NCBI GenBank assembly: GCA_902500775.1
Contig: CABVRZ010000012.1
Coordinates: 1-64,000 of the forward strand
Direction of reading: 5' to 3'
Length of the DNA stretch: 64,000 bases
Source: an uncultured Nitrospira sp.
GTDB lineage: Bacteria; Nitrospirota; Nitrospiria; Nitrospirales; Nitrospiraceae
Part shown: positions 1 to 8,091 of the stretch, one piece after another
Numbering within the stretch: the stretch's first letter is position 1
How the letters are laid out: every line of letters starts with the position of its first letter
Program-made: the position numbers and the translations under genes
Notes under the pieces: generated by a model
The model's database searches: none
The model's input: the letters and a program-made list of their open reading frames with translations, nothing else
Told to the model about the DNA's origin: nothing

Positions 1-67
1 GAGGTTACTCCATCACGTCGTCGCTGAAATTATGCACTGGCTACTTGAATCCGCGTCTCCAAAAAAC

Positions 68-805
68 TCACAAACCTAATCGTTTAAAAACACTTGTCGG
101 CAAATGAATAATAACCAGCATGATTATCCGCCAGAACCACGGGGTGTAGATCGTGTCACACCTCCTGTCGACCGCGCGAAGAATGTCAGACGCGACCTTA
201 TCCGCAGTAGCCACGAGAACCTTGGGCAACAGCAGGCCCTGCGTCATTGGGGTGTCAACAAATCCTGGCTTGATAGTCAGGACGTGTACCCCCACTTTGA
301 ATAGTCTCGCCCGTAAACCGCTGCAGAATGCGCTTACAGCACTCTTGGCTGAACCATATAGATAATTTGACGGCCGCCCGCGGTCGCCAGCCACTGATGA
401 AATAACTGCGATGGTGCCCTGGCCTTGGGCCTGCATACGACGAGCTACCTCTGTCAACAAGGCAATGACGTTGAGGCCATTGTTGGTGAACTCTCGCACT
501 GCCAGTCCAGCATCTTCCGCGCACATCTTCTGGTCAGGCAGGCTTCCATGTGCGATCAGCACAATATCCACCTGCCCTAACGTCGCGTAACATACATCCA
601 GCATGGCGGAATGTTGTTCGAACTGGTTCAGGTCAAGGACATGGCGATTTACTCTCGCCCCCCTTACTGCAAGGTCGTCGGAGACTTGACTGAGTTTTTC
701 AGCACTTCGGGCTACTAAGAACAGGTGCGCACCCTGCTCCGCCCACAGTCTGGCGCACGCTGTTGCAATAGCAGATGTGGCACCTATGATCAGGATGTTT
801 TTCAT
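68..805 (-). CDS. SDR reductase, DprE2-like
   Basis: Short-chain dehydrogenase of 245 residues. It carries an N-terminal nucleotide-binding GATSAIA motif (residues 8-14), tandem Ser at 136-137 and the catalytic Y150-GSA-K154. Its partner upstream is a DprE1-like flavoprotein, so the likely reaction is NADH-dependent reduction of the 2-keto intermediate of polyprenyl-phosphoribose to polyprenyl-phospho-D-arabinofuranose (DprE2 role). The C-terminus is hydrophobic (about 225-240), which fits a membrane-bound lipid substrate. I chose the ATG at 805, which overlaps the TAA of the upstream gene by one base (TAATG); a TTG at 826 would add seven residues. Translational coupling supports one functional unit with the next two genes. 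The SDR fold is certain; the substrate is inferred from context. Confidence 0.85.
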   Translation of the reverse strand: MKNILIIGATSAIATACARLWAEQGAHLFLVARSAEKLSQVSDDLAVRGARVNRHVLDLNQFEQHSAMLDVCYATLGQVDIVLIAHGSLPDQKMCAEDAGLAVREFTNNGLNVIALLTEVARRMQAQGQGTIAVISSVAGDRGRPSNYLYGSAKSAVSAFCSGLRARLFKVGVHVLTIKPGFVDTPMTQGLLLPKVLVATADKVASDILRAVDRRCDTIYTPWFWRIIMLVIIHLPTSVFKRLGL

Positions 806-2124
806 TACGCTGTGACTCTTTGCCAAAAATGCGACGTCAATGCTGGATCACGCAGGACTTCCAATCGCTCCCAGGCTGGATAGGCAGTACGGAAGTCCAC
901 CCCGAGCATATGCGCATCTTTCGCCGGATATAATCGCCCCGCTACCGTGCGCACGATGGCATCTAGCTTTTCAAAAAGCTTCGCCGTAGTCTCGCCCTGC
1001 TCAGGAAAATCGAGTGCCAGCGTTACCCCTGGCAACGGGAAGGAAAGCAAGCCCGGTGATTCTTTATGGCCAAACCGCTTTAGCACAGCCAGGAATGAAC
1101 CCTGATGCTCCCTGGAAATCACCGTAAGCAACTCAGCTATTGCCCTCGCAGAATCGTTCTCCGGAATGGCGCACTGATACTGTTGAAATCCATGCGGGCC
1201 ATAGATACGATTCCAGTTGAGAATACGATCAAGCGGGTAGAAAAAGGGCTCATAACTGATACAGCTCCTGTTCCGCCCTGGCTTGTGTGCACGGTAATAC
1301 AGGGTATTGAATAACCGAAGGGAACCCCGGTTGATGAGTGACAATGGCGGAGTGACTGGCAGACTCCATCCGTGCTCATTGTAATACTCCAATCTTCCGT
1401 TGCCCGCATGGTCACCCACGATATACACCCCGCGACCGACCGAGTCCGCCTTGGCTAAACAGTCGATCCATGCGACTGCGTATTCATGCGCAGGGTCTAA
1501 CTCTGCTGACAGTGCGAAAAACTCATCGAGCGAGTTAAAGCGAATATGAATCGTCTCGATCAGACTTGAACGAATAGGCATTAATTGCAATTCAACCCAC
1601 TCAAGGATACCGGTAAGCCCAAGACCACCAATGGTCGCAGTATAGAGTTCAGCGTTCTGCTCCGGCGAGCAGATCAGCGCTGGAGTATCACTGCGCGCGA
1701 GACCAAATCGTCGAACATGGCCGCCAAACGTACCTCGCATGTGGTGATTCTTGCCATGCACATCATTGGCAACAGCTCCTCCCAGTGTGACATATTTTGT
1801 TCCTGGGGTTACCGGTAAAAACCACCCATTGGGAATCGCAACCCGAAGGACTTCATCCAGACTGACACCTGCTTCAGCGGTGATGACGCCAGTTGTCCAA
1901 TCGGCCTGGATGAATCGATCCAGCGAGCGCATGTACAGAACATGGTTCGACGCAGACAAACAGCTGTCACCATAACTTCGCCCATTGCCAAAAGGGAGCG
2001 TACAGCCGTGAGCTTTGGTCACCTGGATGAGCCTGGCGTGCAGATCACCCCGCCACGTGTTGCCATGAGGCGTTTGTGCGTAGCGAGGGTAGCGTCCCCA
2101 AGACGTAAGCAGGGCCGAAGTCAT
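805..2124 (-). CDS. FAD-linked oxidase, DprE1-like decaprenyl-phosphoribose 2'-epimerase subunit
   Basis: A 439-residue FAD-binding oxidoreductase of the vanillyl-alcohol-oxidase fold. The FAD segment PFGNGRSYGDS lies at residues 44-54, a PGTKYVTLGGA loop at 107-117 and GKNHH at 124-128, all typical of DprE1. K402 in LYPAKD aligns with the catalytic Lys418 of the mycobacterial enzyme. The position of mycobacterial Cys387, the benzothiazinone target, appears to be A370 (VTLALDFP). Expected role: oxidation of the ribosyl C2 hydroxyl of polyprenyl-phosphoribose, with DprE2 completing the epimerisation. The ATG at 2124 overlaps the stop of the upstream UbiA gene (ATGA). Confidence 0.88.
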   Translation of the reverse strand: MTSALLTSWGRYPRYAQTPHGNTWRGDLHARLIQVTKAHGCTLPFGNGRSYGDSCLSASNHVLYMRSLDRFIQADWTTGVITAEAGVSLDEVLRVAIPNGWFLPVTPGTKYVTLGGAVANDVHGKNHHMRGTFGGHVRRFGLARSDTPALICSPEQNAELYTATIGGLGLTGILEWVELQLMPIRSSLIETIHIRFNSLDEFFALSAELDPAHEYAVAWIDCLAKADSVGRGVYIVGDHAGNGRLEYYNEHGWSLPVTPPLSLINRGSLRLFNTLYYRAHKPGRNRSCISYEPFFYPLDRILNWNRIYGPHGFQQYQCAIPENDSARAIAELLTVISREHQGSFLAVLKRFGHKESPGLLSFPLPGVTLALDFPEQGETTAKLFEKLDAIVRTVAGRLYPAKDAHMLGVDFRTAYPAWERLEVLRDPALTSHFWQRVTA

Positions 2125-3548
2125 GTTGCAGCCCAGAAAATCGCACCAAACAGCATCCCCACCAGCAGGCTAACGCGATCCTTGATCGCAAACACCACGG
2201 GGTCGTCGTGCATGTGGCCTCGATGGGTAAGCAACCAAATACGGCTTACCCAAAAAAGGAGCAGCGGACATGCCAACCAAATCACTTGCGGGTGATGATA
2301 AAGCACAACAGTGTTTGGGTCCTGAATATAAAGCGCCAATACCATGATTGAGAGGTAACCAGCAGACCCGCCAAGCGAAGAAATCATTTCAAGGTCATCC
2401 GGGTAATAACCACGGCCGCCAGTTTTTTCCGTTTCACCCTTGTTTCTGGCCTCCTTAAGCTCAGCATACCTTTTAACCAGAGCCAGACTCAGGAATATGA
2501 ACATGGAGAAGGCCAGCATCCAGAACGTGAGCACCCCGCCAAACACGAACGTACCGGCAACGACCCTCAACGTATACAGCAGCGCTAAGACAACGACATC
2601 CACCATTATGAGGCGTTTAAGCCAAATAGAATAAACCAAGGTGAGCACGTAATAGACCGCCAGCGACGCCGTAAACTCCCAGGGAAGCAACCACAATGCC
2701 CCCACAAAGGCGGACAAGAATAAGACCGGAATCGCGAGTAACCCGGACTTGATTGACACATGCCCAGACGCAAAGGGTCGGTGGCGCTTACTTGGATGAC
2801 GGCGGTCATCTGGCAGGTCCAGCACGTCATTCAGCAAATACACGCTGGAGGCACACAACCCAAAGAAGAGGAAGGCCGCTAGCCCATTGAGTAGCAATTC
2901 TGGCCGGCCAACTTGATGGCTAGCCAACAGTGGCACAAAGATCAGTAGATTTTTGATCCACTGATGAAACCGCATCCCTTTAATCCATAGTCTCACTCTT
3001 TCGCGGGGCGCATCAAAAACACCCTCAACATTCCCCAACGCTTTGGCCTTCACTACAACCCCCGGCGCGGGATTAACCACATACGCCCTCCTGGCAGCAG
3101 CCCACACGACGAGATCATCATGAGAGTTACCAACGTAGTCGAAACCTTTTTCACCAAACTGTTCGATCAAACGATCTCGCTTGTTCCTACCTGAAAGATT
3201 CGTCTCCTTATTCGTCGCGATAACCCGATCAAAAATACCGAGATGTGTAGCGATCTGTTCTGCATAGAGTCGATGAGTGGCGGTTGCCAAAACAATTTCC
3301 CGACCTTTACGACGCTCCTCTTCTATAAATTCAACTAGCTGTGCATTATACGGCAAGGTGGTTACATCAACTTCAACCTTGAGAGCAAGCTGTTCTTTCA
3401 ATTGAGCCTTTCCACATGAGACCAGCCAGCCCAGCAGAGAGAACACCTTGAATGGTTCGGCTCGCGCAAAGGCAACACCCGACTCTATGAGCAGATCAGA
3501 ATTGAGCAAGGTGCCGTCAAGGTCAATAACCAGAGGACAGAGACTCAA
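2121..3548 (-). CDS. HAD phosphatase - UbiA prenyltransferase fusion (polyprenyl-phosphate phosphoribosyltransferase-like)
   Basis: A 475-residue fusion. Residues 1-180 are a HAD domain: DLDGT with D9 and D11, a motif-II Thr near 91, and GNSHDD at 140-145. Residues ~190-475 are a UbiA-type integral membrane prenyltransferase with about eight hydrophobic segments and the Asp-rich NDVLDLPDD at 240-248. UbiA enzymes of this kind (Rv3806c type) transfer phosphoribose from PRPP to polyprenyl phosphate. The fused phosphatase could then remove the 5-phosphate, giving the DprE1 substrate. That coupling is inferred. The start is TTG at 3548 with GGAGAAG upstream. It overlaps dprE1-like by 4 bp. Confidence 0.85.
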   Translation of the reverse strand: MSLCPLVIDLDGTLLNSDLLIESGVAFARAEPFKVFSLLGWLVSCGKAQLKEQLALKVEVDVTTLPYNAQLVEFIEEERRKGREIVLATATHRLYAEQIATHLGIFDRVIATNKETNLSGRNKRDRLIEQFGEKGFDYVGNSHDDLVVWAAARRAYVVNPAPGVVVKAKALGNVEGVFDAPRERVRLWIKGMRFHQWIKNLLIFVPLLASHQVGRPELLLNGLAAFLFFGLCASSVYLLNDVLDLPDDRRHPSKRHRPFASGHVSIKSGLLAIPVLFLSAFVGALWLLPWEFTASLAVYYVLTLVYSIWLKRLIMVDVVVLALLYTLRVVAGTFVFGGVLTFWMLAFSMFIFLSLALVKRYAELKEARNKGETEKTGGRGYYPDDLEMISSLGGSAGYLSIMVLALYIQDPNTVVLYHHPQVIWLACPLLLFWVSRIWLLTHRGHMHDDPVVFAIKDRVSLLVGMLFGAIFWAAT

Positions 3549-3612
3549 AACAACTTCTCCACTGTTATCGCAGTTCGCTCGGCAAGAAAATCATTCACAT
3601 CACTCCGCGCCA

Positions 3613-5262
3613 TCATTCCCGTCCATTGCTTGGAAGCAGAATCTGGCAATCACTCACCCGCTCTACACGCCAACCCGATTCTCGTGTAACACGTGCATCG
3701 ACATCAGCCTCATTGGGAAAACCGCCACTCGACGGACAAACCACAATCGCCCCTAGCGAGAGTGACCCCAAATAAGCCCCTGGGTGCTCCCAGGTATTTC
3801 TATACTCAAGAAACCACACAGGCGATGTCATGGTCCTCCGTTGTGACAGAAACGCGACCTCACTGCTCCAGTCCTGGCCAAAAATAACGAGCCCACTGTC
3901 AGCCGGAGTGTGTTCACGCAGATAACTTGCAATCGCATGAGCCTTAACTGAGCGTGGATCAGATTCGTGCAATGAACGCGCCATCCCAGTTCCATAGATC
4001 GCATTGAACTCGGTAATATTCGCCAACATAACCATCATCGTCACTGCAGGCACGAGCAGCGTCTTCCCTGAAATATTCACAAGCCATCCACCAATCACGA
4101 TCGATACCGCTGCACTCAGAAATGCGACGCAGGCGACCTGGTAATAGTCATGAATAAAATGCAAATTTGTGAAAATCCCAATAGGCAATAAAAACAAGGC
4201 TACGGCGGCAAAGGATAGCCATGCGAAGCGGCGATGCCGCCCCCCAACTATCCAAGGCAAAATCAATACCATCGAATTTATGATTCCACCGACATTCCGT
4301 CCCATCAATCGTTCCCAAACCACTAATCGCCACGTGTTGAAGTCCAACCGTTGCCCCAGCGTACCGAAATTCCACTGAACGAGCGCGTGGGAAGTAAGCC
4401 CTGCTCCAAGCGGATTCTCCATCTTGACCGTATCGGTATAATGAGCCCACACAGCTCCGATAGCTAACGGAATGCTCATGGTCGCAATTGGAAGCGCCAG
4501 CTGTTGCAAAGCTTGACAGCCAACCCCCTTTTCGCGGACAGTAATAGCAACGGCTGCTAGCAGAAGGAACAGCAACACCGGCCCGCATGTTGTTGCCTTT
4601 TGCAAAATGCCCAAAGAGGCAAAACCAACAAAGAGAGCTGGGCTTTGCCATCCACCGTCTCGCCTGATTAAATCCATTGCATAGGGTATGCAGGCTAAGG
4701 TGAAAAACACCGCCGTTGTCTCGATCATAAAAGTCCGTCCCCAAAACACACTTAGCGGGGAAGTCCACATCACTGCACAAAATACCCAAGGCACACTATC
4801 AGGCAACGTTAACCGCCGACTGATCGCAAAAACCGGCCACGCACAACCTACGAGAAACGCAAAACTGACCACACGCCCCACAGCCACAAGGTCCAAGCTG
4901 GTGACGGCAGACACTGCCGCAACTATCATTTGGTAGATTGGGAATTCAAAAGGAATGGACCAAGGGAAACCAGCGACAGGAGTCTGATACGCAAGCATCC
5001 ATCCTTCTTTCAAGATCCAATACGCTGTCAAAGCGGTTTGGGCTTGTCGAAAAGCATGGGGCTCTACGATAGGTTGCTGGATGTACCGGAATGTTATGAA
5101 GGCGGAGAAAACAAGCGCCGCAATTGCCAAGGAACGGAGTGAAGCGGTCCATACCATTGGACTACCAATTTTCTGGATATAATCGTTCTTTATAAATGCC
5201 GTGAAGATAGAACCCAAAGTGATTCTAGCTTCTATTTCCCTAAGATAGCTGCCTTGCCTCAT
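3613..5262 (-). CDS. GT-C fold integral membrane glycosyltransferase (family 39/PMT-like)
   Basis: A 549-residue polytopic protein with roughly ten or more hydrophobic segments and a C-terminal soluble part from about 430. After the first membrane helix comes EPHAFRQ (67-73), matching the acidic first-loop signature of GT-C enzymes that use polyprenyl-phosphate sugars (ArnT/PMT group). Its place directly upstream of the arabinofuranosyl-donor genes makes it a candidate periplasmic arabinofuranosyltransferase. The acceptor cannot be read from sequence. The ATG at 5262 is used; M36 is an alternative start. Family assignment is firm, sugar specificity is inferred. Confidence 0.75.
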   Translation of the reverse strand: MRQGSYLREIEARITLGSIFTAFIKNDYIQKIGSPMVWTASLRSLAIAALVFSAFITFRYIQQPIVEPHAFRQAQTALTAYWILKEGWMLAYQTPVAGFPWSIPFEFPIYQMIVAAVSAVTSLDLVAVGRVVSFAFLVGCAWPVFAISRRLTLPDSVPWVFCAVMWTSPLSVFWGRTFMIETTAVFFTLACIPYAMDLIRRDGGWQSPALFVGFASLGILQKATTCGPVLLFLLLAAVAITVREKGVGCQALQQLALPIATMSIPLAIGAVWAHYTDTVKMENPLGAGLTSHALVQWNFGTLGQRLDFNTWRLVVWERLMGRNVGGIINSMVLILPWIVGGRHRRFAWLSFAAVALFLLPIGIFTNLHFIHDYYQVACVAFLSAAVSIVIGGWLVNISGKTLLVPAVTMMVMLANITEFNAIYGTGMARSLHESDPRSVKAHAIASYLREHTPADSGLVIFGQDWSSEVAFLSQRRTMTSPVWFLEYRNTWEHPGAYLGSLSLGAIVVCPSSGGFPNEADVDARVTRESGWRVERVSDCQILLPSNGRE

Positions 5263-5273
5263 GACATCGCACT

Positions 5274-5819
5274 CTAACGCACTAGAATCCTACGATCATT
5301 GTCACAAACAAAGGCAGCATCCACGAATTTCATTATTAGGCTCAAGACATAATCACCAGCTGGAAGATCATTCAAGTTTACATTTGCCTCAAATCCTGAT
5401 GCAACCAAGGCTTCCGGGGCGCCGAAATAATCTCTAACATCGCTCCTGGCTAACCCGGTGCGGGAAAGGGCAAAATAGTTTGTATCGTCTTTTCCTGCAA
5501 ATCGCATTATGACGGAGTCTGGCAACCTTCTTTGTTCTAGATCCAACGCCCAGCCCACTAACAGCACAGTCGACTTTTTACTTAAGCTATACGCCGCAGC
5601 CGTGAGAGGCGTCCCGTTGATATACTCAATGTTGCATTTCCCACCGGGACTCCATTGATCACCCGACACCCCAAACGGCGTGGGATCTTCAACAGCCTTG
5701 GTGACTTCCAATTTGGGCTTCGACTGTGAATCAGAGGGGGTTACTTTGACCGGGCTATCTGCAAACCACGCAGCCAACACGAGGGCTAACGCGACCCAAT
5801 ACACTTGCCTAATATTCAA
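5274..5819 (-). CDS. Membrane-anchored hypothetical protein
   Basis: A 181-residue protein with one N-terminal hydrophobic segment (about residues 6-20), acting as signal or anchor, then a polar domain predicted to be exported. The domain contains a GWALD motif and a later stretch rich in beta-type sequence ending near L-P-A-G-D-Y, a pattern seen in small sandwich domains that accompany envelope glycosyltransferases. Two Cys lie in the exported part. I do not recognise a named family. The start is unsure: TTG at 5819 overlaps the upstream acyltransferase stop by 11 bp; GTG at 5804 is the alternative. It lies 11 bp before the GT-C gene, so the two may work together. Confidence 0.6.
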   Translation of the reverse strand: MNIRQVYWVALALVLAAWFADSPVKVTPSDSQSKPKLEVTKAVEDPTPFGVSGDQWSPGGKCNIEYINGTPLTAAAYSLSKKSTVLLVGWALDLEQRRLPDSVIMRFAGKDDTNYFALSRTGLARSDVRDYFGAPEALVASGFEANVNLNDLPAGDYVLSLIMKFVDAAFVCDNDRRILVR

Positions 5820-6921
5820 TAGCCAACCGCTTTCCGCATTTCATTCCAGGCAACTCAATCATTCGGAATGAAATAGTGGCCGCAAGACCAACGCACGCAA
5901 TAGTCACCGCAGTACATGCAAGGAAGTTCCCTAAACCTCCACCGAGGTGCTGTCCAATTTTTGAGTAAACATCGAGCAACAAAATGATGATTAGCGGATG
6001 GAGCAAATAGAAACTGAAGCTAACCCGCCCTATTCCCGTCGTGATACGATTAACAAATACTTTGGTTGGCCAAAAGCACATGGCAAGAATAAGTCCCATG
6101 AACATCATGCTCCAAATATAGAGATCCAATCGAACTCCTTTCGCAGAAACCAGCAGAGCATAAACAGATGGTTCATATACAACCGCCACAATTGCAGCAA
6201 ATGTTGTCACAAATAGTGCGAGACCTAACCTGACGTTTTGGGCAAACCCAGTTTGCCTCCAGATAAGATACGCCAATACTCCAGACAGAAAGGTTGGCAG
6301 ATGGGTAATAATGTTCAAATACGCATAGGAACCGACATTCATAGCGCTCGCAGCGGAAAAGAATGAAGATGACACCAGAATTGCGAGTGTCACTGCGAGT
6401 ATCCCTGCACGCACACTGTTTACGAGGGCTGCAATGACCGGGAACAGCAAATAAAAGAGCATCTCAACCCCAATCGACCAGCCAGCCCACACGATACTTT
6501 CATGCTTCCCCGGAACCAGCCCGAAAAGCAGAGAGACATTAATGACCACATCATGAAAGGATACTGGGACGCTGCCCCACTTCAGCCTGGATACGACGAG
6601 CCAGACCGCGATCATTGTGTAGAACAATGGTGCGATACGGAAATATCGTCTGATATAGAAGCGCATCATCTGCGACCGATCATTCAATTTATCGAGATAC
6701 CCGTAACCGAGCACAAATCCACTCAGAGCATAAAACAATGGCACACCATTACCAAAATGTAGCTTGATGACATTCAGATAGTCGGGAAGATGCATGTTCG
6801 GCAACATTACCATATGGTAAATGACTATCATGAATGCCGCCAGCGCGCGCAAAGCCTCGACGCTCTCTAAGCGCACCCCATCCCTCCGGGGCTTGTCGGC
6901 AGCCTCATTTGATTCCTGCAT
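5809..6921 (-). CDS. Acyltransferase family 3 membrane protein (O-antigen acetylase-like)
   Basis: About 370 residues with ten or so hydrophobic segments. The N-terminus has [14 protein letters not shown] with the conserved His of the Acyl_transf_3 family, and RRYFRIAP follows after the next loop. Such proteins move acetyl or other acyl groups across the membrane onto O-antigen sugars. The ATG at 6921 is preferred; an in-frame GTG at 6933 lies inside the target duplication of the adjacent MITE, so it only became an option after that insertion. The MITE has moved this gene away from its former upstream neighbour at 7129. The target sugar is unknown. Confidence 0.85.
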   Translation of the reverse strand: MQESNEAADKPRRDGVRLESVEALRALAAFMIVIYHMVMLPNMHLPDYLNVIKLHFGNGVPLFYALSGFVLGYGYLDKLNDRSQMMRFYIRRYFRIAPLFYTMIAVWLVVSRLKWGSVPVSFHDVVINVSLLFGLVPGKHESIVWAGWSIGVEMLFYLLFPVIAALVNSVRAGILAVTLAILVSSSFFSAASAMNVGSYAYLNIITHLPTFLSGVLAYLIWRQTGFAQNVRLGLALFVTTFAAIVAVVYEPSVYALLVSAKGVRLDLYIWSMMFMGLILAMCFWPTKVFVNRITTGIGRVSFSFYLLHPLIIILLLDVYSKIGQHLGGGLGNFLACTAVTIACVGLAATISFRMIELPGMKCGKRLAIEY

Positions 6922-6924
6922 TAT

Positions 6925-6933
6925 TCTTTGCAC
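6925..6933. repeat. Target-site duplication, left copy
   Basis: TCTTTGCAC, nine bases, repeated exactly at 7107-7115. The two copies flank the inverted-repeat element at 6934-7106. Confidence 0.85.
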
Positions 6934-7106
6934 CAGTAGTGTCCGGAAACAAGGGAACCCCTATTGCTAAGAACCAATACCAGAGCGCCATTGGCGCAAT
7001 AACCAACGTGCCTCCGATTTGAACTTGGAGAGAAAACCGACCCCACCAAGAATCAATGAGTTACGGCCGAACAAATAACTTTTTCCGATTTAACCGGACG
7101 CTACTG
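6934..7106. mobile_element. MITE (173 bp) with 13-bp terminal inverted repeats
   Basis: The element begins CAGTAGTGTCCGG and ends CCGGACGCTACTG, inverted repeats matching at 12 of 13 positions, and is bounded by exact 9-bp direct repeats. It has no coding capacity, so it is a non-autonomous miniature element that must have been moved by a transposase encoded elsewhere. A 9-bp duplication is compatible with several DDE transposase families, including IS4-like ones; I cannot assign one. It sits between the stop of the methyltransferase gene and the acyltransferase start. Removing it and one duplication copy leaves about 25 bp between those two genes. Confidence 0.85.
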
Positions 7107-7115
7107 TCTTTGCAC
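7107..7115. repeat. Target-site duplication, right copy
   Basis: Second exact copy of TCTTTGCAC, directly next to the right terminal inverted repeat of the MITE. Confidence 0.85.
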
Positions 7116-7128
7116 ACAGAATCAGAGC

Positions 7129-8022
7129 TTATTTCTGCTCTTTGCTGATCTCTTTCTTTCGGAAAAACATAATCGGGTGGGTCTGTCTTGTGGGGTTAAA
7201 GAGAAATTTCTGTAATATAAATTGCTTCGCGTAGGCGGTGCGGGCATATCCCTCAGGGATGAATGTCTCACCATAAAACTCAGCGGTCATGGCTCCCCCG
7301 CCATTTACACCTTGCTTGTTCGAGTGGACAAACTCCTCCCGATCGTACCTGGCTCGAGCATCACCAAAATCATCAAACATCGTTGAGAGTGCCCGCAAGT
7401 ATCCAGAGTGGCCTTTGTCCCTGAGCGATTCACAGAAGTCAAAGAACGGCCGTCCGCGCGTTGTCAGCGCAATCATTCCGCCAGGTGCCAGAACGCGGTG
7501 AAACTCCCCCATCCAGCGGAAGCATGCCTCCTCGGACAAATGCGAAAATACGCTATACCCCACGATAAAATTAAACTTGCCGTCAGGAATAGTTGTCGGA
7601 GGAAACGGAGTCGTTACATGAAAATTGTTACTTCCAAAGGTTTCCCTACAAATTGCAACAAAATCCTCCATTACATCCAGTCCGTGGATGTTTTCCAACG
7701 GTAACTCCTTCAAGAAGAACCTCGCGATTCGTCCCCAGCCTATACCATAATCCAGCAATTGATGGTGTGGCTCAATCGCCGATCCTAAGACTTTGAAGTT
7801 TTCAACACAGTCCTGGTAAAAGATAAATGCTTCTCTAAGCGTAGCAACTCCTGCCTGACCTGTTGTATTGATCTGAATCTGGTCAGAGGGGAATTTAGGC
7901 AACGGCTTGCCATCCACAGTGACAGGTGGCTTCAAATAACTGCGACTTACGGCCTTGAACCATTCATCTTGCGTCAACTTCCGTTCTCTCAGGCTTTTAA
8001 TAAGCTTCTGCAATAGTTTCAT
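7129..8022 (-). CDS. Class I SAM-dependent methyltransferase
   Basis: A 297-residue protein. Motif I is seen as LLDYGIGWGRIARF, followed by an acidic GLDVM loop, a motif near the F-N-F-I-V-G-Y-S-V-F-S-H-L segment, and RVLAPGGMIALTTRG after it. These are the usual landmarks of class I methyltransferases. Like other such genes in O-antigen loci, it may methylate a sugar or cap the chain; the substrate cannot be told. The ATG at 8022 follows a 69-bp gap after the giant glycosyltransferase gene that holds an 8-bp stem-loop. It was probably followed closely by the acyltransferase gene before the MITE inserted. Confidence 0.82.
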   Translation of the reverse strand: MKLLQKLIKSLRERKLTQDEWFKAVSRSYLKPPVTVDGKPLPKFPSDQIQINTTGQAGVATLREAFIFYQDCVENFKVLGSAIEPHHQLLDYGIGWGRIARFFLKELPLENIHGLDVMEDFVAICRETFGSNNFHVTTPFPPTTIPDGKFNFIVGYSVFSHLSEEACFRWMGEFHRVLAPGGMIALTTRGRPFFDFCESLRDKGHSGYLRALSTMFDDFGDARARYDREEFVHSNKQGVNGGGAMTAEFYGETFIPEGYARTAYAKQFILQKFLFNPTRQTHPIMFFRKKEISKEQK

Positions 8023-8041
8023 CTTCGCCTTATCATGTCTT

Positions 8042-8076
8042 CTTGCGGAACAAAGAACAGTGGGACTCTCCGCAAG
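8042..8076 (-). other. Stem-loop in intergenic gap
   Basis: CTTGCGGA and TCCGCAAG form a perfect 8-bp stem with a 19-nt loop between the giant glycosyltransferase gene and the methyltransferase gene. No U-run follows on the transcribed strand, so this is not a standard terminator. It might be a processing or attenuation site. Confidence 0.35.
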
Positions 8077-8091
8077 GCATGCTAGTTCATG

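Noticed and set aside
68-3548. Actinobacterial contamination because of DprE1/DprE2/UbiA
   Set aside because: The genes join a Gram-negative LPS locus without a break and with moderate GC; such modules are known outside Actinobacteria.
4148-4789. 213-residue minus-strand ORF inside the GT-C gene
   Set aside because: Out-of-frame shadow of a membrane protein, Cys/Trp-rich with no motif.
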